Shown here in pieces: positions 48,071-61,015 of a stretch of 64,000 bases of DNA (the first letter of the stretch is position 1; each line of letters opens with the position of its first letter). The notes under the pieces are model-generated. The model had not been told where the DNA came from. It searched no databases and worked only from the letters and a program-made list of their open reading frames with translations. The stretch is taken from the NCBI RefSeq assembly GCF_963662255.1, contig NC_085059.1:8961234-9025233 (forward strand). Direction: 5' to 3'. The position numbers were made by a program, and so were the translations under genes. Origin of the DNA: Cinclus cinclus. Its lineage: Eukaryota > Chordata > Aves > Passeriformes > Cinclidae.

Positions 48071-50913
48071 CTCCAGGGGAAAGACCTCATCCAAGTTTTT
48101 TTCCCATGCTGTGCTCCATATCACAGGCATCCTGCTGGCGTGAACAACCTTTAAGGCTTCAGCTACTCATTTCCCCAGGAGCTTGTTAATTCATAAGCAC
48201 CTCAATGTTTATCTCAGGGCTCAATACACTCTAAAATGCACCAATACCTGAATGGTTTGAGGAATGGCACTTAAGAACCTGACCAATGAAGCATTTTTCA
48301 CTGACTTGAAAGTACAACTTCAGATAAGAGATACACTATATGAGGTATCCAGCAATTATTCTCTGATATTTTGAGGAACAGGGTAATAATATTTCTTCAT
48401 TACAGTCTGGAGAATTTCTGGCCTGTGGGAAATGACAGGCTGGGCAGGACTTACAGAAGACAGGTCTCCATGCCCAGTTTTCTAAATAGACTTATTCACA
48501 TCTCCAGCCAAGAGAAAAGTCAATACAAGCACAAATTGAAGATTGTGTCAAAGTCACAGCCCCATGGCAGCCACTCTTCATAGGGTTAGATCCCTTGCCA
48601 GCAGAGATGGCCTTGGTAGCTGCACAATTTACTCCTTTGTTCCACAGCATCACCCCTTCCCCAAGCACCATGTTTTACTACTTCCAGGGGCCAGTGCAGC
48701 AGGAATGAATCTGATCCAAAATTCACAATGTTCAGCTGGATGCCCTCAGTTATTTTGAACTGCCTAACAGGGAGATTTCCCTGACTTTTGTTTTCTCCTT
48801 TGCCCCTCTGCACTGTCTGAACAGAAATGCAAAACTGCTCTCTGTGCCTTCTTGCCCTCTTTTGGCTCTCACTGGGTCTATTCCTCTCTCTAGATTACAT
48901 CTTACTACAATGGTTGTGTGTGTGCATTTGAAAGCCTCCTACCTTCACTGCAGTTAAAAAAACCTCCTTACAACTGGCATCACCTGAGCCTTTCTGATCG
49001 ACTTCCAGTCACTGCCAACAAATATGAAAATATGGTCATTATATAAACACACACACACCACCCCCAAAAAAATACATAATAATACTTAAACCTAAGACAG
49101 TTAAAGTCTTGCATGTACAGAAAAATAAACTAATTTATTGAAAACATAAAAATATCTAATTCCTCTGAATATCAACATATGATTTTTTAAAATTATATTA
49201 ATCACTGTCAACTTATTAGTAGTTCCAATACTGATTGTTTAGAGAAGAGATAGGACATACTTTGCTGCAGCTCTTTTCTGACCTGAATGGGTTGTTGCAT
49301 TTCTGATGTCATTACTGTCTCTTTTCAGAGTTTCTGATTCAGCAGCCAAATGATGCTTTTAAGGAAAAGGAAAGCCTAAGGCCCATACAGAAAAAAAATG
49401 ATGCATTAGAGCTACGGAAATAATTTATTCATACCCTAGTGTGCAAGAGCCAGTCTCAGTCAGATATATACGGGCGACAAAACTCTTTAGGAAATCAGCT
49501 TCTATAATGGAACATATTTGGAAAGGTAAAGCTGATAACCTATTGGAAGTGCATTCAACAGGCTTCTTCCTTTAAGCTTTCACAATTACAGCATTAAATT
49601 CTCTTCTTTTTAATGCATTAAACACACTGAGAACATAGGACACTCAATTAACATTACCAGAAATAAAAAAGTGAAGCCTTCACACAAGAACTCAAGTAGA
49701 ATTATGTTCTACATACCTGCACTGAGTTCCTTTGTAAGAAATAGGAAGAGGGAGAAACATTTATAATGGAAAAGAGGATCACCTTTTACAACATAAGTAA
49801 GTCTGTTGACTGACACTTTTAAATACTACTTTTGGTTGTGTTTTATTTTAATGAATATGAAATGTGGCTCTGCAGAAAAAAATAAAGTAGTTGATAGAAA
49901 AATCCCTAGCCCATCATTTTCAAAGCTGCATTCCAGAATACAGGAAACTAAGCTTTGATCAGGCACATAAATGGAAATTCATCCCAGAGCATGAATTAGG
50001 AGGCTCCTGATACAGAATAATTAGAGCCTTGGGAAGAGGACAGGTTGAGAATTCAAAAATATATATGAGTTTACACAGTTTCCAAACAGATGTAAAGGTA
50101 AGGGTTCTTCCATCAGTATGGCTTCTAAGGTAGTGGAAACTCAGTATTTCCTGCCTGTAATTGCCTGCAATGCACTTTATCACTGCATTACCACCAACAT
50201 TCATTTTCCTTTTTTTATACAGCTCTGAGGGGAAACAGCAGTTTCTTTGGAGTATAGAAACAATTCACCCACAGAATACAGTGTATGATTCTGAGTACCT
50301 TGTTGAAAGACTGAAATTATCACAGCTCTCTCCAGCATAGGAGACAAAAAAAGAAAATAAAGTACCCTTCCAGAGGTCAGAACAAATGTCACATGTGCAT
50401 TTCAAAAACTCCATTTTAAAGTTCTGTTCTGAAAAAAATGTTAATAGAGCAGTATTTCTCTTCTGTTTTGGGAACTTTTATTATGCCATCATTATAGCAC
50501 CATCTCCTAATAGGAATTTCATCATGTATTCAAATTGGTAAGCAGAGTCATTCAGCAGCCACAACAAATGGAGCTCAACAGGCTTTATTTCAAGAACTAC
50601 ATTGGTGTCAAGTGGTCAGTCCTTCATTTTGAATTTCTGATTGTATAAGATGCAAATGCATGATCTCTCATTCTAACAGCCAGCCATGGCAAATAGTTAC
50701 AATTACATTCTAACACATCCTTAACTATGGGCCAACAACATCATGAAGCCAGGGACAGAGCAGCTTGAATAACAAAGAAAATGATTATTCTATTATGGAA
50801 ATTTTTAATTTCTTTTCTTTTTCATTTACCACAGTGATGTCATGCTAATCAGAAAATACCAGAGTTTGTACTTGATCCAGTGTAGAGAATTCCAGTAATT
50901 ACAAGAATTACTT

Positions 50914-50936
50914 TCCCCACCCCCCACCCCCCCCCC
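50914..50936 (-). repeat. C-rich run, G-quadruplex-capable on minus strand
   Basis: CCCCACCCCCCACCCCCCCCCC on the plus strand. The complement has G runs of 10, 6 and 4 separated by single T. The 10-G run can supply two tetrad strands, so a four-run quadruplex is possible. Confidence 0.85.
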
Positions 50937-52336
50937 TTTTTTATCTACACCTGCAATCTTGAAAAGACCAAGTAATCTGTTACACAACCAGCTCTGTGTA
51001 CCTAGGTCTTAAATGTTGCTTAATAGTCAAACACAATGTCCTCCTATACACAGCATGAAGCAACACAGCACACAGATACCTGTGCTCTCTGTGCTCCCTG
51101 CACTGAACAAGACCTCATGATAGTCAATGTAACTGGGGCCCAACACTCTCTGGGGTACTGTGGATCTGCCTCCATATCTGGGTCTGGGAATGCTGGGACC
51201 CCACCAGTGACAGGCCCAATGAAGTTACTGAACATACTGGCACTTCCTTGAGGCTTTGAGGACTCAACTGGACCACTTGCAATTGTCACCAAGCAATGTA
51301 AAACATTAATTGATCATTCAGTCCTTTAGCCAACAGCCTCTGTTCCAAGGGACCTTTTCAGTGATGCCAACTATTTTCTTTTATTTAAAGCCCTTTTAAA
51401 TATCAACTCGTATATTTTTATTTGTTGCTACCAAACAACTTCTGACACATCATATCTTTGAAGTCCAATCTACAGTTTATACAGAAAAAGTGAAGCTGAC
51501 CGTCCTTCCTCTACTGAATTGGAAAACACCCCAAACATTATAAATGAAGCTCCTGCTTCAAATGCTGATAGGAAGCAAGGTTGAAATTTGCTGTAAAAGA
51601 GTTCAAAACATGCAAGCGTAACATTACCTTTTTGAGCTAGCCACGTCAGTAAAATCTTTAATCATAACATATGTGCCAAGAAAATGAAGGTACAAAATAA
51701 GAGATTAAATGTGAGAACAACAACAAAAAATAATTTAAATGCATGAATAATCATGAATCCTATCTGGAATTTTATTATTACTTCTGTATTGCATATCCAT
51801 ATTTTGAGGCAGAGGTGCATCCTGCCCTACAACAAGACCTGTCTAAAGTCCTGATGAGCTGTAAACACTTGTTTCTATTGCCAGTGTGACAAGCTATTGA
51901 CCCATAGCACCTTGGGGCTGTTGGGATGTAGACAGAATAGCTTAAGGAACATGCTCACTTCAAATGCCAGATTTGTTTTGTTGTTTGCACACGGTAAGCT
52001 CTTCTATGACATGAATTGAAATGATTGTAAAATCTACTGATGTTTGGAAAAAAAAAAATGTTGTTTGTGAAATCTAATGGAATGCAAAGGAAAAGGAAAA
52101 AGATCCCTTGGTTTCATATTGGAATACTGTAGAAGGCAAGAGTGGTTAATCCACACCAGCCCCATCTATGTCACATATCTGCAGTCTTATTTACATTAAA
52201 TGTCGTAGCAGAGTTTACTTAAATTAGAAGGTTACACATGGCTGGATAAAATTAAAGAAGTCACTTCATGAGTTTTTAATTTCCTCTGTAGTGATTTAAT
52301 TCTGAAGTAATTTGAAGGAGTCCTCTCAGAATGTAA

Positions 52337-52936
52337 TATAAAATTACAACAGAACCTGTTTCTCTCTACCTAAGTTATCTTTCATTAACCAGTCTTGACT
52401 CCAGAGTTTTTCTCAGTGTTCTAGTGAACTCTGAAATGCTTACTGAACAACACCTAACTCTTTTCCTTCCTTTCAGAGCGCTCAATGTAACTCTTCACAG
52501 CAGAGTACACAATACCATATTTGTTCACCCAAAATATATCTTTAAAAAATGTCTAAATGAAGAAACAGACATTGTTTTCTCAATTGCATCACCCCAGCCT
52601 GGGTTAAGTAGTTCCATCTCACCTCCAAGCCACTGCCAGGACCCTGAAGAAGTGCTGTGCAACATTGCTAATTCATGCAATATCAACACAACACTCAATC
52701 CCAACTTTATGCTGGATAAAATGCAAGTGATAGAAAGAATTTCAATGAGTTGCCCAGGGGAAGGAGAATATTTATTTCAACAGTGCTCCAATTTTCAAAT
52801 CATCCTAACTAAGATGGTTGTCAACACAGCAAGATTACACTGCTGGTTCGTTGCTGTTCTAGCAGATGGTGAGGACCTGCAAAAGCCAAATGCACTGCCA
52901 CTTTGCTGCTCTAACAAATTAAAACTAAAGTCTTGA
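52337..52936 (+). other. Unusually long open frame, candidate exon
   Basis: The frame ending at the TGA at 52934-52936 is open back to a TAA at 52334, about 199 sense codons; from the first ATG (52436) it gives 166 residues. Inside it, CTCTTTTCCTTCCTTTCAG ending at 52476 is a strong splice acceptor. ATG|GTGAGG at 52868 is a fair donor, suggesting an alternative exon of 392 nt (52477-52868). The product has scattered Cys and Asn (for example HCQDPEEVLCNIANSCNINTT) but no domain I recognise, and no signal peptide or clear membrane segment. In AT-rich DNA a frame of this length is expected well under once per 64 kb, but such an outlier still occurs by chance. Confidence 0.2.
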
Positions 52937-53267
52937 AAAGTTAATTTGTTCAACAGCAATAACAAATGTGAAGTTTAGGCCCTTGATAACTATATACATA
53001 TGCACATATATACTTTTATGAAAACTTATTCCATCATCTGAGAAACTAATAGCTGTGAAATAGTTTTTCTGTGAAGATTTTGGATTTTCCTTTTAGACAA
53101 AATCTAGATTACCAGTCACAGTTCATTTATCATTTTAATATAAATTCACTATAACTGCAAATGTCTCAAGTTTTGGCCTGGCACTCTAAAGCTCCAGAAA
53201 AGGTTTCCAACAAAAACATAAAATGGATTGTGAACAGCTAATTAAGTGTGATAGCCAGCCTTGTCAA

Positions 53268-53283
53268 AGAGAGAGAGAGAGAG
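53268..53283. repeat. (AG)n microsatellite
   Basis: Sixteen bases of AG dinucleotide. Confidence 0.95.
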
Positions 53284-53719
53284 CTATCTTTGGATGCGTA
53301 ACATCATCACAGCTCTCTCTGGAATAATTTCCTTTAGAATAAGAGAAGACTTCACTCCCTGTCCCAAATCCCCAAAACATCAAAAGACAACAATTCTAAG
53401 TGACATAATTCAGACTTCATCTCCTACTCTCTTAAAATCATAACCAGGTTATCTACGGCCATTATGCCAGAAATTGTTGCCCTGTGGCTGGATCCATTGC
53501 AATATTCACACTGACTGACATTATGTAAGGATGACTTCCAACCCATTCATAGACTACAGCTATTTTTCTAATAATTACTGCATCTCTTACAATGTCTACA
53601 CATCATGCAACATCATCTGAAATGGTTTGTTGTCAGTATGGACACTCCTGGTGAAACCAGCAATTATAATCCATGTTTTACAGATTAAGCAGATGAATGA
53701 TGAGTCTGGGGTTTGAGGC

Positions 53720-53806
53720 TTTTTTTTTTTTTTTTTTTAATGTGGTTGGTTGGTTTGTTGTTTGGTTTGGGGGGGGGTGGTAGATTTTTGTGGTTTTTTT
53801 TGTTTT
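53720..53806. repeat. T run and T/G-rich tract with G9
   Basis: Nineteen T (53720-53738), then GGTTGGTTGGTTTG-like sequence, a G9 run (53769-53777) and GTGGTTTTTTTTG. Similar in style to the tracts at 22268 and 22799. Confidence 0.9.
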
Positions 53807-54652
53807 AAAAGGCATTTTAATGCCTCTGGCACCACAAAACAATAGCGAGCACTTCATTAAATACTTCTGTTTTCACAAGAAAGCTTAAAACACTCTGAAT
53901 CAAGGCAGATGTAAGATGCTTTTGAAAATAAACTTAATGGCTAAGAGTACTAAGCAGATTCATACTTTCAAATGTGGGCTCTGGGAGTACCAGAAGGTCA
54001 CCCCAGAAGTCACCAGCAGCACAGGGAAATGAACCATAGATTCAGCAGTCTGCACTCAGTCCACTGAGACAGACAGGCACCCTCACTGTCTAATCCCCAC
54101 CCACTAAATTCTCAGGACCCAAAACTGCTCCAAAACTGCCCACTTCACCTTCACATGTGTCCTTGTTAAAACCTTTTGACAAATTACATATGAACAAATC
54201 CTCACTTAACTCCTTATCACATCTTTTCCTCATTATTTGTCTTTCTGTAGCCCAAAAGTGCCATAGAACTTGCTCAGCATTCTTTTGTTTGTACAGCATC
54301 TAGAAAACATCTCACTGAATCACTGGGGCTTCTTTGGTTACTATGGATATAGAAGCAACAGCAAAAGGATTTAGGATGAACAAGTCTAATAAGAAAATAT
54401 ACAACTATAAAAATTGCATCATATTGTCTAGACCCTTTGAACTCAATGCAATAGACTGACTGAAGTTATGTTTCTTCATTGGCTTATTTAACAAGGAAGT
54501 AAATGAAAATCTCCTCTGTGATCCACCTGACAACCCTCTATTGAATATCCAAGCTGACACTCTACTGAGGTAGAAAATAAGGACAGGAAAGAAAATTCAA
54601 GATGGCTTGCGTACTGAAGGAGATTTATCAAGGTTTAAAATAAACTAGATGG

Positions 54653-55105
54653 ATGCTGCTATTTGGGCCTGGTTTAAAAACCTGCATGGATTTACCAGCC
54701 TGTCTGGCTTGTAAAGACCCATCCCTGTTAGATACATCACCCACTGGCACAAGAACTTCTTCAGCTTCTCTTCCTGCTCTGTTCTGCATTTCCTCCCTCT
54801 ACTGCAGTTCCAAAACTTCTCTCTTACACTGTCTGGAAGAGGCAATCCCAGGTATTATACTTTGTTACAGAGAAATACTGCACAAGGTAAGGGGGGAAAT
54901 ACACAAAAGCTCATCACTACAAACAGAAACAAAATTCAAAAAATTCCAGAAGTCAAAAAAGAGCATGATTGCTATAGTAGCCATACATACGTTGACAAAA
55001 TCATGTATATATTTTGTGCATACAGAAAATAAGACATACACATCACTTCTTCTACAAAACCAAGATGCCTACCTTGATACCTGCTATCAGCAGTTTATAT
55101 CATAA
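54653..55105 (+). other. 150-codon ATG open frame, no known family
   Basis: Opens at ATG 54653 and encodes 150 residues that are Ser/Leu/Cys-rich in the first half and Lys-rich in the second. No domain is recognised. A strong splice acceptor and a strong donor lie inside it (54807 and 54886), so a spliced transcript would use only part of it. Most likely a chance frame overlapping a candidate exon. Confidence 0.12.
54808..54886 (+). other. Candidate 79-nt internal exon
   Basis: A long pyrimidine tract (about 54765-54800, for example TTCCTCCCTCTACTGCAG) ends in a consensus acceptor at 54807. 79 nt later lies CACAAG|GTAAGG, a near-perfect donor. The 79 nt are free of stop codons in all three plus-strand frames. 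Intervals with both sites this strong at a typical exon spacing are uncommon in random sequence. It could belong to a coding gene whose long introns fill this window or to a long non-coding RNA. No protein family is recognisable from about 26 residues. Confidence 0.3.
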
Positions 55106-58100
55106 AGGTTTTCCACACAAATGACAAGAGTTCCTAAAATGAGGGACTCCACTAGAAAACCAGTGTTCAGAAAGCAAACCCAACATGCCTGTGGCTGAAC
55201 TAGAACTGTGTGAAGCCATGATTCTTCTGTGTGTAGAAGCAACTACTGACAGCTGCACTTGCTGGTGTGTATGGTTTGATTTCACCATCTATTCCACAAA
55301 CACCCACAAAAGGTTTTTTCCATATAAATATTCATAAGGTGCAAATTAGTGGTTTCACAGCTATTTTCCCTCTCTTTTCCTCCCACAGTCTGCTACAATA
55401 AAATCTCATTTCACAGAATCACAGTTAAATGTAAGCAAGGTGTCTCCCTTGATCTGCACTCAGGTGTTATCACCCTCAAGATTATTTAAAATACTGATTA
55501 TTTAATTGTTTCTGATGCCTCTGAAACAGGACATACATATGTTGATACTGTCTTTCAGCTGGAGAAAGTGATTGGAACTCTCAAAATATTTTGAAAAAAA
55601 GGTAGAGAGATGATCCCAATGGCCAGTTTAAAACCTGAAAAGTTAACAAAGTCATCACACACAACAGCTCCTTCTTGAAATCACCTGTCTCAATACCATG
55701 AACTTCAGACAGCATCCTAGTAGCAAATCACATTTGTCTTACAAAAAGAGAGGTGTAGCATGGAAATCAGTGGAACGTTGGGTGGGAGGAAAACAACAGA
55801 GATTTAGGACAACAAAACAAAACAAAAACATCTCTCCCTTTTAAGCAAGTTACTTAAAACAAGCATCTATGAAGGTAATATAAACTATACAGGTCCAGTC
55901 CAGAGCCCTGACTCTCACAAAGCCTCTGTATTTGAAAAACACTGACTCCTAGTCCCACAATTTTACCTTTATCTCAGGACTGAAGAAACAACACCTGCAG
56001 CTACCACTGCTGCGGACACAGATCATTCTAAGGATGGACATATATGAAGATCATACACACAATATATTCATCCTGAAGTCGTTGCAAGTTTTCTTATAAA
56101 TACTGCAAAGTTTCATGGAAAAAAAAATAAAGTTTATTTTTAAAATGGAAAAAGGTTTCAGTCCCAGACTTCTAAATAAATAGTTTTATGTATTTAATCT
56201 GAACACAGGAGAGATGAATTCATATCAATTGTGGATACACAGTAAGCACATGCATGGTAGCTCTTTTGCTTACTGTACTGCTGTGTTTCTTACAATAAAA
56301 AAATGCAAAGAATTCTTACGGAAAATTCCACCTTGCAGTCCCACCTCAGCCATCAGGCAACACCTTGGAAGGTCAGAACTACAGGGGTTGGACAGCTCTG
56401 AAAGAAACTGTCTCAGCCACATGACATTCTAGAGGACTGTAGTATTTTGGTTTACATGCACTAGAAGAAATGCAGCAGAACATTTGCCTATTTTCCACTG
56501 TTTTCCTTTCTACTCTTCCTCAACATTTGTTTTCTCCACCATCTGATGTCCTTACATACATAGGAAAAGTTAAATATTTACAGAAGCTCAGGCCGACACA
56601 GCAAATCCCTTTAATAATTCCCCTGGTAAAACCATCTCTCTGATTCAGTTTTCAAGGAACAACAACACAAGTATTTCTTCCTATAAATAAAGATGATGCT
56701 ACAGTTCCACATTGAAACTATTTTCCCCCAGTTTCAAACCCAATGCCTGCATATTCAAATTCAATTTGCTGTCCTGTTTTATTCCAATAAATTGAGCTTT
56801 ACCAATGGATCTAAGCAGAAATGTCATCAGTGTTCGAGTGATTGTTGGATATTATTTATTTGATAACAAATGAGCACTGAATGAATTGGCAAATTAATGT
56901 GCAAATGACATTATTACCTTGAATAGATCGAAGCTACTCCATGTCAAACTATGGCTTATTGTTGTACAACTTTGATCACCAGCTGAATTTACAAAGCCCA
57001 CAACGTAAAAAGCATCAGATATGATCTTTATAAAAGCAAAATTATCAAGTAATAAGAACAAGGTGGTTGATGGAGGCATTATTGGCATTTCATATTAAAG
57101 TCAGAAATTGTCATGAAATTGTTGAAATGTGCTATAACAGGAAGAAAAAAAAAGTTGACTATCAATAAATTTCATTTATTGGAGCACTCTGTTATTGATA
57201 TTCTATGAAATCAGAAATCATGAGACTGCTGCTTTCCTCGTTTGACACAGAGTAAGATCATTTAATAGCATACTAAGAAAAGGGAACTAGCTGGAAGTTA
57301 CAGTGAGCCAAGCATTGTCTCATTGAAGTTTTAAAACATTCTATGCTAATTCTTCCCCTCTTCTCACAGAGATTTAGGAACGTGCTTCAGAGACATGCAT
57401 AACCATGTTCTTTCAGGCCCACTTATTAGAGCAGTGCACAAGGAAAGAGGGCACAGAAGGATGAATGCCCTGAATGGTTTGAAGATATGGGACTGAAGGG
57501 GTGAAAAGGGGCTTGGAAGGAACCATCTAGCACCCAGCTCTCTCTTCTCTGTCTTCTCTCTAGTCTGTCTTCCAAACACCCTGATTGCAGGAGCTACCTA
57601 TCACAGTTCAGAATTAAAACTGCAGCCCTCTCTGAGATGCAAAGCAAAGCAATAGTCCAGCTTCCATAGTCAAATTTCTCTATTACTTCATTGCTTCCTA
57701 ACCAGTCAGACACAAAGCACAGCACACTGCATTTTTGACCTGTTAGCTAAAGCACCATTTAGGGTTCTTAACTGCTCATTTTTCAAATGCATCTTATGCC
57801 TGTTTCTTACAGGAGGATATCCAGAAAACATTGCTATCTGCACAGAAGAATTCACTATTCAAACGCACATTCTGAATAGCTTCCCAGCCTCTAATTTCCT
57901 TACTTGCAGCATTCTGTAATTGAGACATTCCCATTATCCAAATGTTGCATTTCATCTGTCTTAAACTATTCCACATAGAACCATGGTAACTTGTAACAAG
58001 TAACATTGAATGGTAGGTTTCTGAGGGAAAAAAAAATTATTTACAATTTAGCATTAAAAATTTAGTTTTTACTTCTTACGACTAGCTTTTGCCTCTTAAC

Positions 58101-60228
58101 ATTCAGACTCCCGTCAAACATTCTTGGAAGTCAACACACAGTGATTTGGCCTGCTGGAGTCCTATGTGAAAAAGGCTGATAACTAACACACCAAGGCATT
58201 CCTTTTCTGGGAGCATTATTCATGCAGTTCTGAGGTAACTGGCTCATGCACACCCATCAGCCTCACCACCAGCTGCTTTCCCATAGATGATTCCCAGCCA
58301 CAAAGAGGGGTGCTTCATTTGATGCACACAGTTGCTCCACTGGACAAAAATAAATCATATTTCTTCACAAGTAAAATAGGGTCAGCAGCATCTACAGCAC
58401 CATTACAAATTTTATTTTTACATACATACCCTGATAGGACACTGAATTTGCACCTCCAGTCATCCCAGAAATAATAAATGTTCCCTTCAATAAACATTAT
58501 ATATGGAGCTTTTTCTCCTTTTTGCATGATAAATAGGTTCATAGATCACAATTAACTCTTTCATTCTTCTTGTACAGAATACACAATCATATTTATTCCC
58601 ATAAGCTTTCCTTAGATGACTATATGACTATAACATAAACTTCTGCATATCCTTTAACACACACATACAGGACAAGAGTATGAAACAGAACTTTTTATAT
58701 TATTCTGATTATATTCCCTGATGATCACATACTGAAATGTAGCCCTATTTAAATAATTTATTAAGGAAAAGGATAACTTATAAAAGTTAATATTGACCTA
58801 AAAAGGCTAATTCACCACATTGCACACAGGGAAAATAAGTCTTCCGCTTGTACATTATGTACATTAGAAAATCTTTTTTTTTTCCTGTGCTTGGGAGGAA
58901 GATTTTTTTGTTGTTGCTAGGTTTATTTTACAGTTTTGCATTCTACCTTATGACACAGGTAAGCAAATGAAGGGTGCAGGCAGAACTGTATTGACTGAGC
59001 TGCTCACCCATGACCCTGCCAGGCCAGCTCCCAAGGCAGCAAACACTACAGAGCCCCTCTCCACCAGCAGAGCCACAGCAAGCCACAGACTCTCCCTTCT
59101 GGTTTTGCATCAGGACTGTGCTATGCTTTGGGACATCAAATTTTGTTTTGCCCAACTTCAGAAAGTTCCTGTGTAATTCTAGCTGTTTGATACCATCAGA
59201 ACTTGGCCCTTCTTTTAAGACAAACTAATCACAAAAAGGGTTTTCATGTCTAAATTGTAAAGTAGTCAACAGGAAATTAGCTGTAAAAGACACAGGAGGC
59301 TTTTGTAGCACAGCTGAAAGCTTGTGAAAAATTAATTATAGAAGAAACATTTCTAATAGACATGTTTAATGTTTTTATTGGTAAGAATGCTGAAGTGACT
59401 GCCAATTCAACTTTGCATCTAAATTGTCAAACATGCTTGTATATGTGACATAATAAAAATCTCCATTGTAAAAGTCTTAAGAACACTAAGTAAGGTGACA
59501 CTGGCTTTTATAGCATTAAAAAGGAATAATAGACTTGTGTCTGGTTATTATATTTAGAAAAATGCAGAAAACCCATTAGATTTCAAAGACAGACAAATTG
59601 TTAAATGGCTTTTGTCACTTTTATCTGCACAAAAGACAGAAATCATTCCTTGGGAACATTTTGAATTTAAATTTATCTCCTTAAAATATGCTTTTCAAAG
59701 TGTGCATTATAATAAAAACTATATTCAAATGCAAACACTCAACTAATAATTTCTCCATGTTGATAATTGTATTAATCGGGTAGCAATCTGTGCATCTGTG
59801 ATATTGCTGTGACCTCTTCAGCTGAAAGCAACTTCTAACAGGCACTCTGAAAATTCAGGAGTTACTGACTTGAGTGCAAGAATTTTCTATTTACAAACAA
59901 GTGTGTTCTTTAAACAGGAAAAAAGAATTTGAGATAATCTAAAAGATGAAGCAAACCAACTAGAATCAACTGAGGCATAATAAGAAAATGGAGCAGAATA
60001 AACAATTTAAATGGTTCTCCTGCTGCCACAATCAGTCCAAGATGAAAGTTAAACTTCTTTCCTTCAGCAGAGAAAAGTCCTTTCCAACACTAACAGTGTA
60101 ACCCCAGCACATCTGGAAACTTAGCAAGGGCAGAGTCTATTTCCAAGGGGAGAGTCAGGCAAAAAAAATATTGCCACACAGTATACCTGACACAAATATA
60201 CTGGAAAAAACTCTGGAATGTAATGTCA

Positions 60229-60230
<2 letters not shown>

Positions 60231-60271
<41 letters not shown>

Positions 60272-60280
60272 TGTATATAT

Positions 60281-60317
<37 letters not shown>
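60231..60317. repeat. Compound microsatellite (AT)n-(AG)n
   Basis: Thirty-four bases of AT (60231-60264), an imperfect AC/AT/GT bridge that is itself palindromic around ACATATATGT, then 33 bases of AG (60285-60317). The largest simple repeat in the window and likely length-polymorphic. Confidence 0.97.
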
Positions 60318-60326
<9 letters not shown>

Positions 60327-61010
60327 ACTAAAGGAAAAACAGATTAGAAAGTATGAAGGTTATGGTGGATACTGAAGCTTATTAAATAAAATCTTTACCC
60401 AGGCAAGACCCCCTTTGACAACTCCAGGAAAAAGGAGAGGGAGGATGATGTCCTCACTTGCATTCCCAAACTAGAAATCAGTGTAAGGAACAGCAGGTAA
60501 AAATAAAAGAGAGATTTCCTCCTTTTCTTTTTTTTTTAATTGAAAGAAAAAGCTGCTCGAGAGGCTATCAGCAGGAAAAGGATAGCCTCATACTTCATCA
60601 AACTTTGAAATTACAGCTTTATTTAAGCATTTCATTTATATTAGCTCTTCAGAAAATAAATCCCACATGTCAACCTTTATGTCTTCTACAGAGAATAATC
60701 CAATTCCTCATAAAAACAAATCATGTCTTACAGCATACAGAGCTATGACATCATTTTGAAAAGCAGTATTGTATCTGCAAGTAACTGCCACACAACACTC
60801 CACATGTCCTCAGTAGTTAGTCTTTGAAGAGAAAGAGAGCACAAGACTCATAACTCCTAGTATTTAAGTATGTAACTTGGTTTGCTTAGAAAGTAAATCC
60901 AAGGAAGTTACATCAGACTGCCAGTATCAGTGGATGAGCTCACATCCATCTAGACTGCCCACAACTCCTTTTCTTCAGCAACAGTAAAGACATGAAGAAA
61001 ACAGGAATAT
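60318..61010. other. Non-coding DNA
   Basis: No recognised feature. The plus-strand frame at 60458-60748 (96 codons) has no known domain. Confidence 0.7.
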
Positions 61011-61015
61011 GTTAC
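61011..61015. repeat. Left target-site duplication (GTTAC)
   Basis: GTTAC immediately before the LTR is repeated exactly at 61681-61685. Confidence 0.88.

Larger units (their letters stand above)
41257..60230. other. Long non-coding stretch with candidate exons
   Basis: No recognised gene or transposon in about 19 kb. Items listed separately are microsatellites, two C-rich runs, a T/G-rich tract, and two splice-signal-supported candidates at 52477-52868 and 54808-54886. A plus-strand frame at 43822-44043 is proline-rich and GC-rich for the region but has no known domain. A poly-A run of 21 at 48050-48070 lacks a recognisable retroposon body. 42740-42960 is a candidate conserved non-coding patch. 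Confidence 0.6.

Noticed and set aside
55415..55470. CACAGAATCACAG string resembling the start of another CR1 tail
   Set aside because: The following bases do not continue with CR1-like sequence.
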